Origin: Muriicola jejuensis
GTDB lineage: Bacteria; Bacteroidota; Bacteroidia; Flavobacteriales; Flavobacteriaceae
Assembly (NCBI RefSeq): GCF_010671595.1
Contig: NZ_JAABOP010000004.1
Location: forward strand, 186,001-250,000
Length of the DNA: 64,000 bases
Direction: 5' to 3'
In this document: positions 9,058 to 16,564 of the stretch, in pieces
Numbering within the stretch: the stretch's first letter is position 1
Layout: each line of letters opens with the position of its first letter
Translations under genes and position numbers: made by a program
Notes under the pieces: generated by a model
Database searches by the model: none
Told to the model about the DNA's origin: nothing
Seen by the model: the letters and a program-made list of their open reading frames with translations, nothing else

Positions 9058-10247
9058 GTTGCGAAAATAACAGAAAGGACACTTTTCCCTCCCAGAAATA
9101 CGATCAGCAGTAGCAGGATCCCTGCGATTATGTTCTGCCAGATCCGATTTTTATAATCTCCCATGATAGTGGTCCGGTTTACGATCCACAGCAACAGAAC
9201 ACAGATCACCGGAAATAAAAGACCGTTTGCCACCTGGGCGAATTTAATGATCTCTATGGGCCTGAAGTTGAGAAACTGGGACAATACCCCCGTTAAGAGG
9301 ATTGCGCCCCAAACCATCCGGAAGCGCCTTCCGGAAAGACCGTCTTTCCAGTGAAAACAGCTGGCGGCTACGTAGGCTGCAGCCAGGGGTGCAGTGATGG
9401 CCGAGGTGATGCCGGCAGCAAACAAACCGATCCCTAAAAAATAGGTAGAGGCCCTTCCGTACAGGGGTTCTAAGCCCTTTGCGAGGTCGAGTCCACTGCT
9501 TACCTCAGTGAGTCCGCCTGCACTGGCAGAAACGACGATTGCTATGGAGATCAGGCCTCCCAGGCCAATAGAAAGTATCGTATCCCAGCGTATTGCTTTC
9601 AGGTCTTCGGCGGAGTCCCATTTTTCACTGACCAGGGAGGCATGGAGAAAGAGGTTGTAGGGCACTACGGTTGTGCCGATCAGTGCCACGACGGTAAACA
9701 GACTTCCCTCCGGCAGGGCAGGTACAAATAGACCTGAGAACACCTCTCCCGCCTCCGGCCCCGTAAGAACGGCAGCCAGGACAAAGGAGATGCTCATGAG
9801 CATTACCAGGGCCACAAAGATCTTTTCCAGCATCTTATAGGAGCCTGCAAACAGAAGTGCAAACACCCCACCCCCGATCACCCAGGCAAACCAGGGTGAT
9901 GGTTCGGAACCTGTCAAAGCTTCCAAGCCCAGGACAGCCCCACCAATATTACCGGCCTCATATGCCGCATTGCCCAAAACTACCGCGCTGAGAATGATGA
10001 TCGTGATGAGCGTTCGAACCAGGGGCCTGCGGAGTTCTGATCTGATACTTGCCGCCAGGCCCTGTTTGGTGAGTATCCCGATCCTGGCTGCCATTTCCTG
10101 GAATACAACAGTGGTAACAATGGAGATCAGCAATGCCCACAGGAGGGCAAATCCGAAATCCACCCCGGCCAGGGTACAGGTGGTAACCGTCCCTGGTCCT
10201 ATAAAAGCAGCGGCAATCAGAAAACCCGGACCTATCTTTTTAAACAC
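9054..10247 (-). CDS. Nramp-fold transporter of the 5-oxoproline operon, lacking metal-site motifs
   Basis: Membrane transporter of 397 residues with about 11 hydrophobic helices, clearly of the Nramp family (GTTVVPYNLFLHASLVSEKW at about 191-210). In true Mn/Fe Nramps helix 1 has DPGN and helix 6 has MPH. Here helix 1 reads GPGT (residues 17-20) and helix 6 reads VPYN, so both metal-ligand motifs are lost. It is the first gene of the operon and is coupled to pxpA by a 4-base overlap. The B. subtilis pxp-like operon also contains an Nramp relative (YcsG). I infer an importer for 5-oxoproline or a related organic acid. The start is GTG at 10247; the frame upstream has a stop and no ATG. Confidence 0.85.
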   Translation of the reverse strand: MFKKIGPGFLIAAAFIGPGTVTTCTLAGVDFGFALLWALLISIVTTVVFQEMAARIGILTKQGLAASIRSELRRPLVRTLITIIILSAVVLGNAAYEAGNIGGAVLGLEALTGSEPSPWFAWVIGGGVFALLFAGSYKMLEKIFVALVMLMSISFVLAAVLTGPEAGEVFSGLFVPALPEGSLFTVVALIGTTVVPYNLFLHASLVSEKWDSAEDLKAIRWDTILSIGLGGLISIAIVVSASAGGLTEVSSGLDLAKGLEPLYGRASTYFLGIGLFAAGITSAITAPLAAAYVAASCFHWKDGLSGRRFRMVWGAILLTGVLSQFLNFRPIEIIKFAQVANGLLFPVICVLLLWIVNRTTIMGDYKNRIWQNIIAGILLLLIVFLGGKSVLSVIFAT

Positions 10248-10351
10248 CGAATTGGATTTGTTGGGGAATGTACATCAAAGTTGAAACTTTCGCCAATTTC
10301 TTGTCAATACCTGTCCGGAGAAATGAAAATCAAATGTTAAAAAAAGTGCCG

Positions 10352-10382
10352 TTCGTCTAAAAAATTGCATTTCGTCTAAAAA
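10352..10382. repeat. Tandem direct repeat TTCGTCTAAAAA, candidate operator
   Basis: TTCGTCTAAAAA occurs exactly twice, at 10352-10363 and 10371-10382, with a 19-base period (about two helical turns). It sits in the 218-base divergent region between the Nramp/pxp operon and the gene at 10466. Two identical same-face boxes fit a dimeric regulator that binds direct repeats, for example the LytTR type, but the binding protein is unknown. Confidence 0.55.
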
Positions 10383-10465
10383 CCGGTGGTCATTGGTCGA
10401 TGGTGCAAAATAATCCTCCGATCTCCCGGTTATAATTATCCCAAATCGTTTTTTGACCTACTTAT

Positions 10466-10909
10466 ATGACCTGCTTAGAATGCAATAAAGAACTCGGCTA
10501 TCTCGACCACAAAAATTCCATGGAAGTCTATGGTGTGGAGCTATGTGCCAGGCACAAGACCAGGATCGATCGCCTAATCAAATCCAACAACACTCCCCTT
10601 GCAGCCATACGATTGTATTATGCGTTAAAGGAGGTCGGAGTTTACCCCATGCTGGAATGGTGGGATGGAAAGAAGTCGATCGATATCGCCATATCCCGGG
10701 TCAAGTTGAACATTGAAATAGATACGGAGTACCAGATGCTAACCCATGAACAGGCGATGAACAATCTGGAAGAGACCATGCACTCCTTCCAGAACGGGTT
10801 TACTACTGTAAGAATACCCCAGGTGGTCATCAAGCATTACCTGAGGGAAACGGTTCAAAGTATCCTGGGTATCATTGAAGGCCTGAAAGTGAACATCAAG
10901 GTCATATAA
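10466..10909 (+). CDS. Zinc-ribbon protein with a VSR/DUF559-like nuclease fold
   Basis: Protein of 147 residues with no named function. It begins MTCLECNKEL, and a second pair follows in ELCARHK near residue 27, giving a small CxxC...CxxH metal-binding knuckle. The remainder (about 45-140) resembles the VSR/DUF559 branch of PD-(D/E)XK endonucleases: an acidic residue in KSIDIAI, then NIEIDTEYQ, and the final strand VRIPQVVIKHYL. In active DUF559 proteins the segment is usually IEVDGxxH; here Gly and His are replaced, so catalysis is uncertain. A small membrane protein follows after 31 bases. A DNA-processing role is an inference from fold only. Confidence 0.65.
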   Translation: MTCLECNKELGYLDHKNSMEVYGVELCARHKTRIDRLIKSNNTPLAAIRLYYALKEVGVYPMLEWWDGKKSIDIAISRVKLNIEIDTEYQMLTHEQAMNNLEETMHSFQNGFTTVRIPQVVIKHYLRETVQSILGIIEGLKVNIKVI

Positions 10910-10940
10910 AGTAAATAGGGGCGGAACAAAAAAGAACATC

Positions 10941-11231
10941 ATGGAACAAGAAAGTAAGTACACCCTGAAATCCTATACCCTGAGTAAGATCATCCTCTTT
11001 TTGCTGACCGTGGCTGCCCTGGCCGTGATGGTCAATACCAACCCGGTCATCTCCCGCTTCCTTTTTGGGCTGCCAGTAATCCTTTCCGGGTTCCTGGGTA
11101 TCGCCGGCGTGGTGATCCTTTACAAGGGTCGCAACGAGCCCATAGATGAAAAGAAGATCATCGCCTTTGTGGTGAACTCAGCCATGGTACTGCTCATCGT
11201 GGCCATATTCATCTCCAACACCCTTTATTAG
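10941..11231 (+). CDS. Small three-helix membrane protein
   Basis: 96 residues, not recognised. Three hydrophobic segments are visible at about 17-31, 38-60 and 73-93, with a basic, polar N-terminus (MEQESKYTLKSYTLSK) and a charged loop RNEPIDEKK. It lies 31 bases after the zinc-ribbon gene and is followed by a strong hairpin terminator at 11274, so the two genes probably form a complete two-gene transcript. Confidence 0.7.
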   Translation: MEQESKYTLKSYTLSKIILFLLTVAALAVMVNTNPVISRFLFGLPVILSGFLGIAGVVILYKGRNEPIDEKKIIAFVVNSAMVLLIVAIFISNTLY

Positions 11232-11273
11232 AAGGATCCGCTGTTTCCCTTGAAGTTTATTTAATTTCCCTCT

Positions 11274-11313
11274 TTCGAAGGACCGATGTGTCATTTCCTT
11301 CGAATTTTCTTTT
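11274..11313 (+). terminator. Hairpin with T-tract ending the 10466-11231 transcript
   Basis: Perfect 9-base stem TTCGAAGGA (11274-11282) and TCCTTCGAA (11296-11304), a 13-base loop, followed by TTTTCTTTT. Confidence 0.7.
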
Positions 11314-11380
11314 ATCGGTAACCATACACTCAGTGTGGTCTATCGGGAAAATTTGTATCTTCTGCTGAAAATTTCAGGTC

Positions 11381-12493
11381 ATGAATAATCTGGACAGAAG
11401 ACAATGGTTGAAGACGATCGGGCTTACCTCTGGTTTTGCCCTGATCGGGGGGTTACCCGCAGTTGCCTGGGAACAAACGGATTCCCGGACTATAACGGAT
11501 GGCCCCGTCCGACTCAGTTCAAATGAGAATCCATTTGGCCCCTCCAAAAAGGTTAGATCGACAATAAGCAACAGTTTTGACATTGCCTGTCGTTACCCCT
11601 TCCAGTACCTCACCCAGCTTGTCAATGAGATCGCTGAGAAAGAAGGGGTTTCCAGGGATTGCGTGGTGGTTACCGGAGGTTCTACCGAAGGGCTTAAGGC
11701 AGCCGGTCTGGTCTACGGACTCGAAGGGGGAGAAGTCATTGCCGCTGATCCCACTTTTCAGGCGTTGCTTTCCTATGCAGAGAATTTTGGGGCCTATGTG
11801 CACCGTGTTCCCTTGAATGAGCGAATGGAACACGACCTGGAAGCCATGGCCCGAAGGGTCACCAGCAAGACCAGGCTCATTTTTCTCTGCAATCCCAACA
11901 ACCCGACAGGCACCTTGCTCAACAAAGATAACCTGCGCGATTTCTGTCTTTCCAATGAGGATAAGGCCGTGATCTTCAGCGACGAAGCATATTACGATTT
12001 CATCATGGAACCCGACTATCCCTCTATGGTGGAGTTGGTCAAGGAAGGCCGAAATGTAATTGTTTCCAAGACCTTTTCCAAAGTCTATGGTCTGGCGGGC
12101 ATGCGGATCGGTTATCTGATCGCAAGGCCGGACATTGCGGATCGACTTAAAGACGCGGTGATGGCGAATACGAATGTGCTCGCAATAGAAGCTGCCAGAG
12201 AGGCCCTCAGAGATAACGAGTTCTATAAATTCAGCCTGCAAATGAATGCAGAGGCAAAACGCTACATCTACAAAACCCTGGACGACCTGAACCTGCCATA
12301 CATCCCGTCCCATACAAACTTTGTATTCTTTAAAACCGGCAGGCCAATCAGGAATATCATTTCCGAGATGGAAAGGCATAACGTGATTATTGGAAGACCC
12401 TTCCCGCCTATGGATGAGTGGGCCAGGATCAGTACGGGGACCATGGAAGAAGTGCAGGCTTTTGGCTCTGCCCTTAAAAAGGTAATGACCTAG
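11381..12493 (+). CDS. PLP-dependent aminotransferase (HisC-like) with a Tat export signal
   Basis: Fold-type I aminotransferase of 370 residues, closest in pattern to histidinol-phosphate aminotransferases. PLP residues are visible: CNPNNPTG at about 170-177, DEAYYDF at about 201-207, and the Schiff-base lysine in SKTFSKVYGLAGMRIGY (Lys234). Unlike cytosolic HisC, it starts MNNLDRRQWLKTIG with a hydrophobic stretch to about residue 29 ending in VAW, a good twin-arginine (Tat) signal. This predicts export of the folded, cofactor-loaded enzyme. No other his gene is near, so histidine synthesis is unlikely; the substrate is unknown. Confidence 0.88.
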   Translation: MNNLDRRQWLKTIGLTSGFALIGGLPAVAWEQTDSRTITDGPVRLSSNENPFGPSKKVRSTISNSFDIACRYPFQYLTQLVNEIAEKEGVSRDCVVVTGGSTEGLKAAGLVYGLEGGEVIAADPTFQALLSYAENFGAYVHRVPLNERMEHDLEAMARRVTSKTRLIFLCNPNNPTGTLLNKDNLRDFCLSNEDKAVIFSDEAYYDFIMEPDYPSMVELVKEGRNVIVSKTFSKVYGLAGMRIGYLIARPDIADRLKDAVMANTNVLAIEAAREALRDNEFYKFSLQMNAEAKRYIYKTLDDLNLPYIPSHTNFVFFKTGRPIRNIISEMERHNVIIGRPFPPMDEWARISTGTMEEVQAFGSALKKVMT

Positions 12494-12508
12494 TATCTTC
12501 TTAAGGAA

Positions 12509-15058
12509 TTAACGGCTCTCCGACCTCAGGATCTCCAGGGGTGGAGTATTCAACACGGATCGGCTATTGAGCAACCCTATGCAGACCACTATAAGTGTAA
12601 GGATGGGCAACAGGATCAAAAAAGGCTCGGTAGAAGGCACAAAGGGCTCCTCGAACACAAACCTGGCCAAAAAGAAACTTCCCACCAGCGACAGCAAGAT
12701 CCCTGTGAGGCTCCCAAGGATCCCAAGGAAGGCGTATTCATAAAATGAGATCCTGAGCAATTGGGCATTCTTGGCACCAAGGGTCCGCAACAGCACGCTT
12801 TCACGTATGCGTTGATACTTACTGGTACGCACGGCACCGACCAGGACCACAATACCCGTAAGTATACTCAGAAGGGCCATGAAACGAATGACCAGGCCGA
12901 TCTTGTTGAGAATTCCCTCGAGCAAACTGAGGATCTGTCTGAGATCGATAATGGAAACATTGGGATACAGGCTCACCAGTTGCCGCTGTAATACGGCCGA
13001 TGACTGGTCTCCCACTGTGCGGGTAGACACCACATGGAATTTAGGGGCATCTTCCAGTACCCCATTGGGGAAAAGTACTGAAAAGTTCAACTGCACCCTG
13101 CCCCAGTCTACTTCTCGTATGCTGGCGATCTCTGTTGCAATCATTACTCCCTGGACGTTGAAGGTCACTCTATCCCCTACTTCCACCCTGGCATCGGAAG
13201 CGAAATTTTCTGCCACCGAGATGGGGACCAGTTCCTTATCTTCTGCGTTTCCGACCCATGCACCCGAAAGGACCGATTCGCTCGGGATTAAGCTGTCCCG
13301 GTAAGTGACCCTGAATTCATGGTTGAGCACCCACCGGCCGATGTTGGAAGTGGTATCGTTCCTGATCTCATTTACTGCCCTTCCATTGATCTCCTCCACA
13401 CGCATGGTCACTATAGGAACATTGCTCAGAACCGGGACCTGATTTTCCCGAAGGGTTTTTTTAATGGCCTCCACCTGGTCTGTCTGAACATCGAGAAGGA
13501 TGATATTTGGGCTGTTCTCATCATTTCCAAGGGCCACCTTGCTCAACAGGATATCCCTGCTGAAGAAAAGCGTACTGATCAGGAACGCTCCCACACCCAC
13601 GGAAAGCAAGAGTACAGAAGTTTGATTTTGAGGCCTGAAAAGATTGAGCATGCTTTGGCGCACACAGAAACCCAATTTCTCGGGAAAATATCGCTTAACG
13701 GCCCACATGAGTATCCTGGCCACCCCGTAAAGAAGGGCGAAGGAAACGCCAAGCCCAAGTATAAAGAAAAAGGCATACTGCCAATTGCCCAGGATCTGCA
13801 ATGCGAGCAAGACCAAAAATAAAAAGATCAAACCCAGAACAACTGCCTGGGCCTTACCCGTGTGGGCATCGTTCTCGGGTTGTACCCTCAGCACCGAAAG
13901 GGGGGAGACATACCAGGTCCGCAGAAGGGGAAGCAAAGCAAAGAACACAGACATGAGAACCCCAAGTAACAATCCCAGAATGATCGCCGGATAGGAAATA
14001 GAAACGGAAACTTTTACGGGCAGGTACTCCTCCAGAAGTGCCGGGGCGGCCATTTGCAGGCTTATTCCGGCCAGTGTCCCTATTATCCCTCCCACGGCCC
14101 CAAGGCCGGCTACCTGGATCAGGAAGATCTTAAAGGTCTGGCTACGCGAGGCACCCATGCATTTCAGGACGGCGATCGACCTCAGTTTACCCCGGATATA
14201 GACATGCACAGCACTGCCGATGCCCACACAACCTAGCAAAAGAGCGATAAAGGCGACGATATTGAGAAATTTCCCAAAATTATTGTACCTCCTCCCCAAT
14301 CTCCGGCTTTCGTCCAGGTGGGTATCCAGGTCGGCCCCCTCTGCATCGAGACGGGGATCAATCGCTTCGTAAAGCGCTTCAAGATCCTGACCCTGATCTG
14401 CCACAAAATAGTATTTGTATTCCACCCTGCTCCCCCTCTGTACCAAACCGGTTTGGGTGATCTGCTCATAAGGAATAAATACAGCCGGAGCCACACTGCT
14501 GCTGAGGGCTGATCTTCCGGGAACTGCCTTGAGAGCCCCAGCTATGGGCAGGGTGATGTTGCCTACTTTTAGGCTATCTCCGGGTTTGAGATCCTGTTGA
14601 AGCATGACCGTGGCATCAACCAACGCTGCCCCCCTGTCCAGGTAGGACGAGGAAGCATCGGCTGGCTCTGTTTCGAATTCCCCGTAAAATGGAAACCCCT
14701 TCTCCGTTCCCACTACCTGGACCAGTTTGCTGTTGCCACTCTTGGGGAATACCACCATGGACGCAAAATTGATCTCACGACTGTCCGGTCCTCCCAGGGA
14801 ATCCATGATCCGTATGACCTCTTCATTGGCCGGCTGATTGCTATCGATCACGTAATCCGCACCCATAAGGGCTCTGGATTGCAGGTCGATACTTTCAGTG
14901 AGGTTGTTGCCAAAAGACTGAATGGCCACGAGGGCAGCGATCCCTATGATAATAGAAGACATGAAGAGGAAAAGCTTCCCTGCATTTGAACGCAGGTCGC
15001 GCCAGGCCATCAGAAATAACCAGGAAATACCTGATTTGGAAGATTCGAAGTCGCTCAC
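12509..15058 (-). CDS. ABC transporter permease, FtsX/YbbP type
   Basis: Large MacB/FtsX-family permease of 849 residues with two FtsX repeats. There is one TM helix near residue 30, an external domain, three TM helices at about 260-390, more helices at about 400-450, a second external domain, and three helices at about 730-840. It pairs with the ATPase at 15058. E. coli YbbP, next to YbbA and TesA, has the same arrangement. The start is GTG at 15058, which shares its G with the ATPase stop (TAGTG). The likely role is energy-coupled release or transport of a lipophilic or envelope molecule; the substrate is unknown. Confidence 0.9.
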   Translation of the reverse strand: MSDFESSKSGISWLFLMAWRDLRSNAGKLFLFMSSIIIGIAALVAIQSFGNNLTESIDLQSRALMGADYVIDSNQPANEEVIRIMDSLGGPDSREINFASMVVFPKSGNSKLVQVVGTEKGFPFYGEFETEPADASSSYLDRGAALVDATVMLQQDLKPGDSLKVGNITLPIAGALKAVPGRSALSSSVAPAVFIPYEQITQTGLVQRGSRVEYKYYFVADQGQDLEALYEAIDPRLDAEGADLDTHLDESRRLGRRYNNFGKFLNIVAFIALLLGCVGIGSAVHVYIRGKLRSIAVLKCMGASRSQTFKIFLIQVAGLGAVGGIIGTLAGISLQMAAPALLEEYLPVKVSVSISYPAIILGLLLGVLMSVFFALLPLLRTWYVSPLSVLRVQPENDAHTGKAQAVVLGLIFLFLVLLALQILGNWQYAFFFILGLGVSFALLYGVARILMWAVKRYFPEKLGFCVRQSMLNLFRPQNQTSVLLLSVGVGAFLISTLFFSRDILLSKVALGNDENSPNIILLDVQTDQVEAIKKTLRENQVPVLSNVPIVTMRVEEINGRAVNEIRNDTTSNIGRWVLNHEFRVTYRDSLIPSESVLSGAWVGNAEDKELVPISVAENFASDARVEVGDRVTFNVQGVMIATEIASIREVDWGRVQLNFSVLFPNGVLEDAPKFHVVSTRTVGDQSSAVLQRQLVSLYPNVSIIDLRQILSLLEGILNKIGLVIRFMALLSILTGIVVLVGAVRTSKYQRIRESVLLRTLGAKNAQLLRISFYEYAFLGILGSLTGILLSLVGSFFLARFVFEEPFVPSTEPFLILLPILTLIVVCIGLLNSRSVLNTPPLEILRSESR

Positions 15059-15750
15059 TAAACCATTACTTTTTCATCCATAAGGATCTTTCCTCCCTTT
15101 AGCCTGAGAATTCTCTGGGTCTTTCTCGCAAGGTCCATGTCATGTGTTATGATGACCAGGGTGGTACCCGCCTCCTTGTTCAGATCGAAGAGTAGCTCGA
15201 TGATCCTCTGTCCCGTCTCTTCGTCGAGTTCTCCCGTGGGCTCATCCGCAAAGAGGATTTCGGGCGTATTTGAAAAGGCGCGTGCCAGGGCTACCCTTTG
15301 CTGCTCCCCACCGGATAACTGAGAGGGATAATGATGGATCCGTTCTCCCAGACCTACTTTGTTTAACAGGGTCTTCGCCTGGATTGAGGCATTCTTGGCA
15401 CCCTGCAATTCAAGGGGGACTGCAACATTCTCAAGGGCTGTAAGGGTAGGCAGGAGCTGGAAGTCCTGGAATATGAATCCCACCTTTCGGTTTCTCAAAA
15501 GGGCCCGCTCGTCTTCGTCCAAGGTATCGATCTCCACCCCACAGAGCTCAATATGTCCCGAATCAGGCCGGTCGAGTCCGGCGCAAAGGCCCAGCAAAGT
15601 AGTTTTTCCGCTCCCCGACGGACCCACGATGGCGAAGGTTTCACCGGCTTCCAGGGAAAAGGAAATATCATCGAGAACGGTTAACGAGCCTGATCCGCTG
15701 TTATAAGTTTTCCTGAGTTGACTGACGTTTAATATCTTTGACACTTCCAA
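15058..15750 (-). CDS. ABC transporter ATPase, LolD/YbbA type
   Basis: Cytoplasmic ATPase of 230 residues that drives the permease encoded immediately downstream. Walker A is GPSGSGKTTLLG, the signature is LSGGEQQRVALARA, Walker B is EILFADEPTGELD, and the switch His is in VIITHD. The family (MacB/LolD/YbbA) works with FtsX-type permeases. The start overlaps, head to head, the 5' end of the longest frame of the esterase gene on the other strand, so the two promoters must lie inside each other's leader or coding sequence. Confidence 0.92.
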   Translation of the reverse strand: MEVSKILNVSQLRKTYNSGSGSLTVLDDISFSLEAGETFAIVGPSGSGKTTLLGLCAGLDRPDSGHIELCGVEIDTLDEDERALLRNRKVGFIFQDFQLLPTLTALENVAVPLELQGAKNASIQAKTLLNKVGLGERIHHYPSQLSGGEQQRVALARAFSNTPEILFADEPTGELDEETGQRIIELLFDLNKEAGTTLVIITHDMDLARKTQRILRLKGGKILMDEKVMV

Positions 15751-15788
15751 TAGGTATATTTCTCTTAATCAGGCGGGAAATTATAAAA

Positions 15789-16511
15789 ATGATTCCGAAT
15801 ATGACCTTCAGATATTTGCCTTCCGTGTTAAAGTTTTGTTATCTGATGGGCCTTTGCCTGCTGATCTCCTGCGGTGAATCCGGAAAACGGACATCGGTGG
15901 ATCCAGGTACGGACACCCAGGACATATCTTCGGAAGAATCGAAACCCGTAAACACCCCGGGCAAGAAGACCATTGTCTTTTTTGGAAACAGCCTGACTGC
16001 CGGAATGGGTCTGGAGCCCGAAGAGTCCTTTCCAGCCCGCGTACAGGAAAAGATTGATTCCCTCGATATGGATTACAAAGTAGTGAATGCGGGGATCAGT
16101 GGGGAAACCACTGCAGGTGGGGAAAGCAGGATCAGCTGGTTGATGAGGGACAGGGTGGATATCTTTGTTCTGGAACTAGGTGCCAACGACGGCTTAAGAG
16201 GGATCCCCCTGTCAGAGACACGGGAAAATTTGCAAGCTATCATAGACACGGTTAAAAACCATTACCCTGACGTAAAGATCGTCCTGGCAGGGATGCAGAT
16301 TCCTCCCAATATGGGTCCTGAATACACGGCTGAATTCCGAGAGATCTTTCCGGATCTGGCCAGGGCAAACCAGGCATATCTCATTCCCTTTCTTCTCGAA
16401 GATGTTGCCGGAATTCCTGAATTAAATCAGGCTGACGGTATTCATCCTACGGTTGAGGGACAGAGAAAAGTGGCACAGAATGTCTGGGAAATACTAAAGC
16501 CTATATTGTGA
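15789..16511 (+). CDS. SGNH/GDSL esterase lipoprotein (TesA-like)
   Basis: Lipid-anchored esterase/thioesterase of 240 residues from the ATG at 15789; the frame is open back to 15738, but that would add a non-signal N-terminus. A signal with lipobox LLISC ends near residue 27. SGNH blocks: FFGNSLTAGMG (Ser nucleophile; Asn replaces the usual Asp of GDSL), NAGISGETTAGG, ELGANDGLRG, and DGIHPTVEGQ with the catalytic Asp/His pair. This matches E. coli TesA (arylesterase/lysophospholipase), which is also divergent from the YbbA-YbbP transporter. The conserved pairing suggests that esterase and exporter act on the same lipid. Confidence 0.88.
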   Translation: MIPNMTFRYLPSVLKFCYLMGLCLLISCGESGKRTSVDPGTDTQDISSEESKPVNTPGKKTIVFFGNSLTAGMGLEPEESFPARVQEKIDSLDMDYKVVNAGISGETTAGGESRISWLMRDRVDIFVLELGANDGLRGIPLSETRENLQAIIDTVKNHYPDVKIVLAGMQIPPNMGPEYTAEFREIFPDLARANQAYLIPFLLEDVAGIPELNQADGIHPTVEGQRKVAQNVWEILKPIL

Positions 16512-16513
16512 TC

Positions 16514-16536
16514 AACACATTGTAATAGAATGTGTT
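16514..16536. terminator. Hairpin between convergent genes
   Basis: Perfect 8-base inverted repeat AACACATT / AATGTGTT with a 7-base loop, in the 53-base gap between the esterase gene and the convergent gene at 16565. There is no long T-tract on either side, so it may act as a weak bidirectional terminator. Confidence 0.45.
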
Positions 16537-16564
16537 AGTGTTCCTTACTTAATCCCTTAAATTA

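Noticed and set aside
9054-10247. Calling the protein a Mn/Fe transporter (MntH)
   Set aside because: Both metal-binding motifs (DPGN, MPH) are replaced and the gene is coupled to 5-oxoprolinase.
11326-11336. Small palindrome ACACT-C-AGTGT before the Tat aminotransferase gene as an operator
   Set aside because: Only 5 bases per arm and no second copy nearby; such palindromes arise often by chance.
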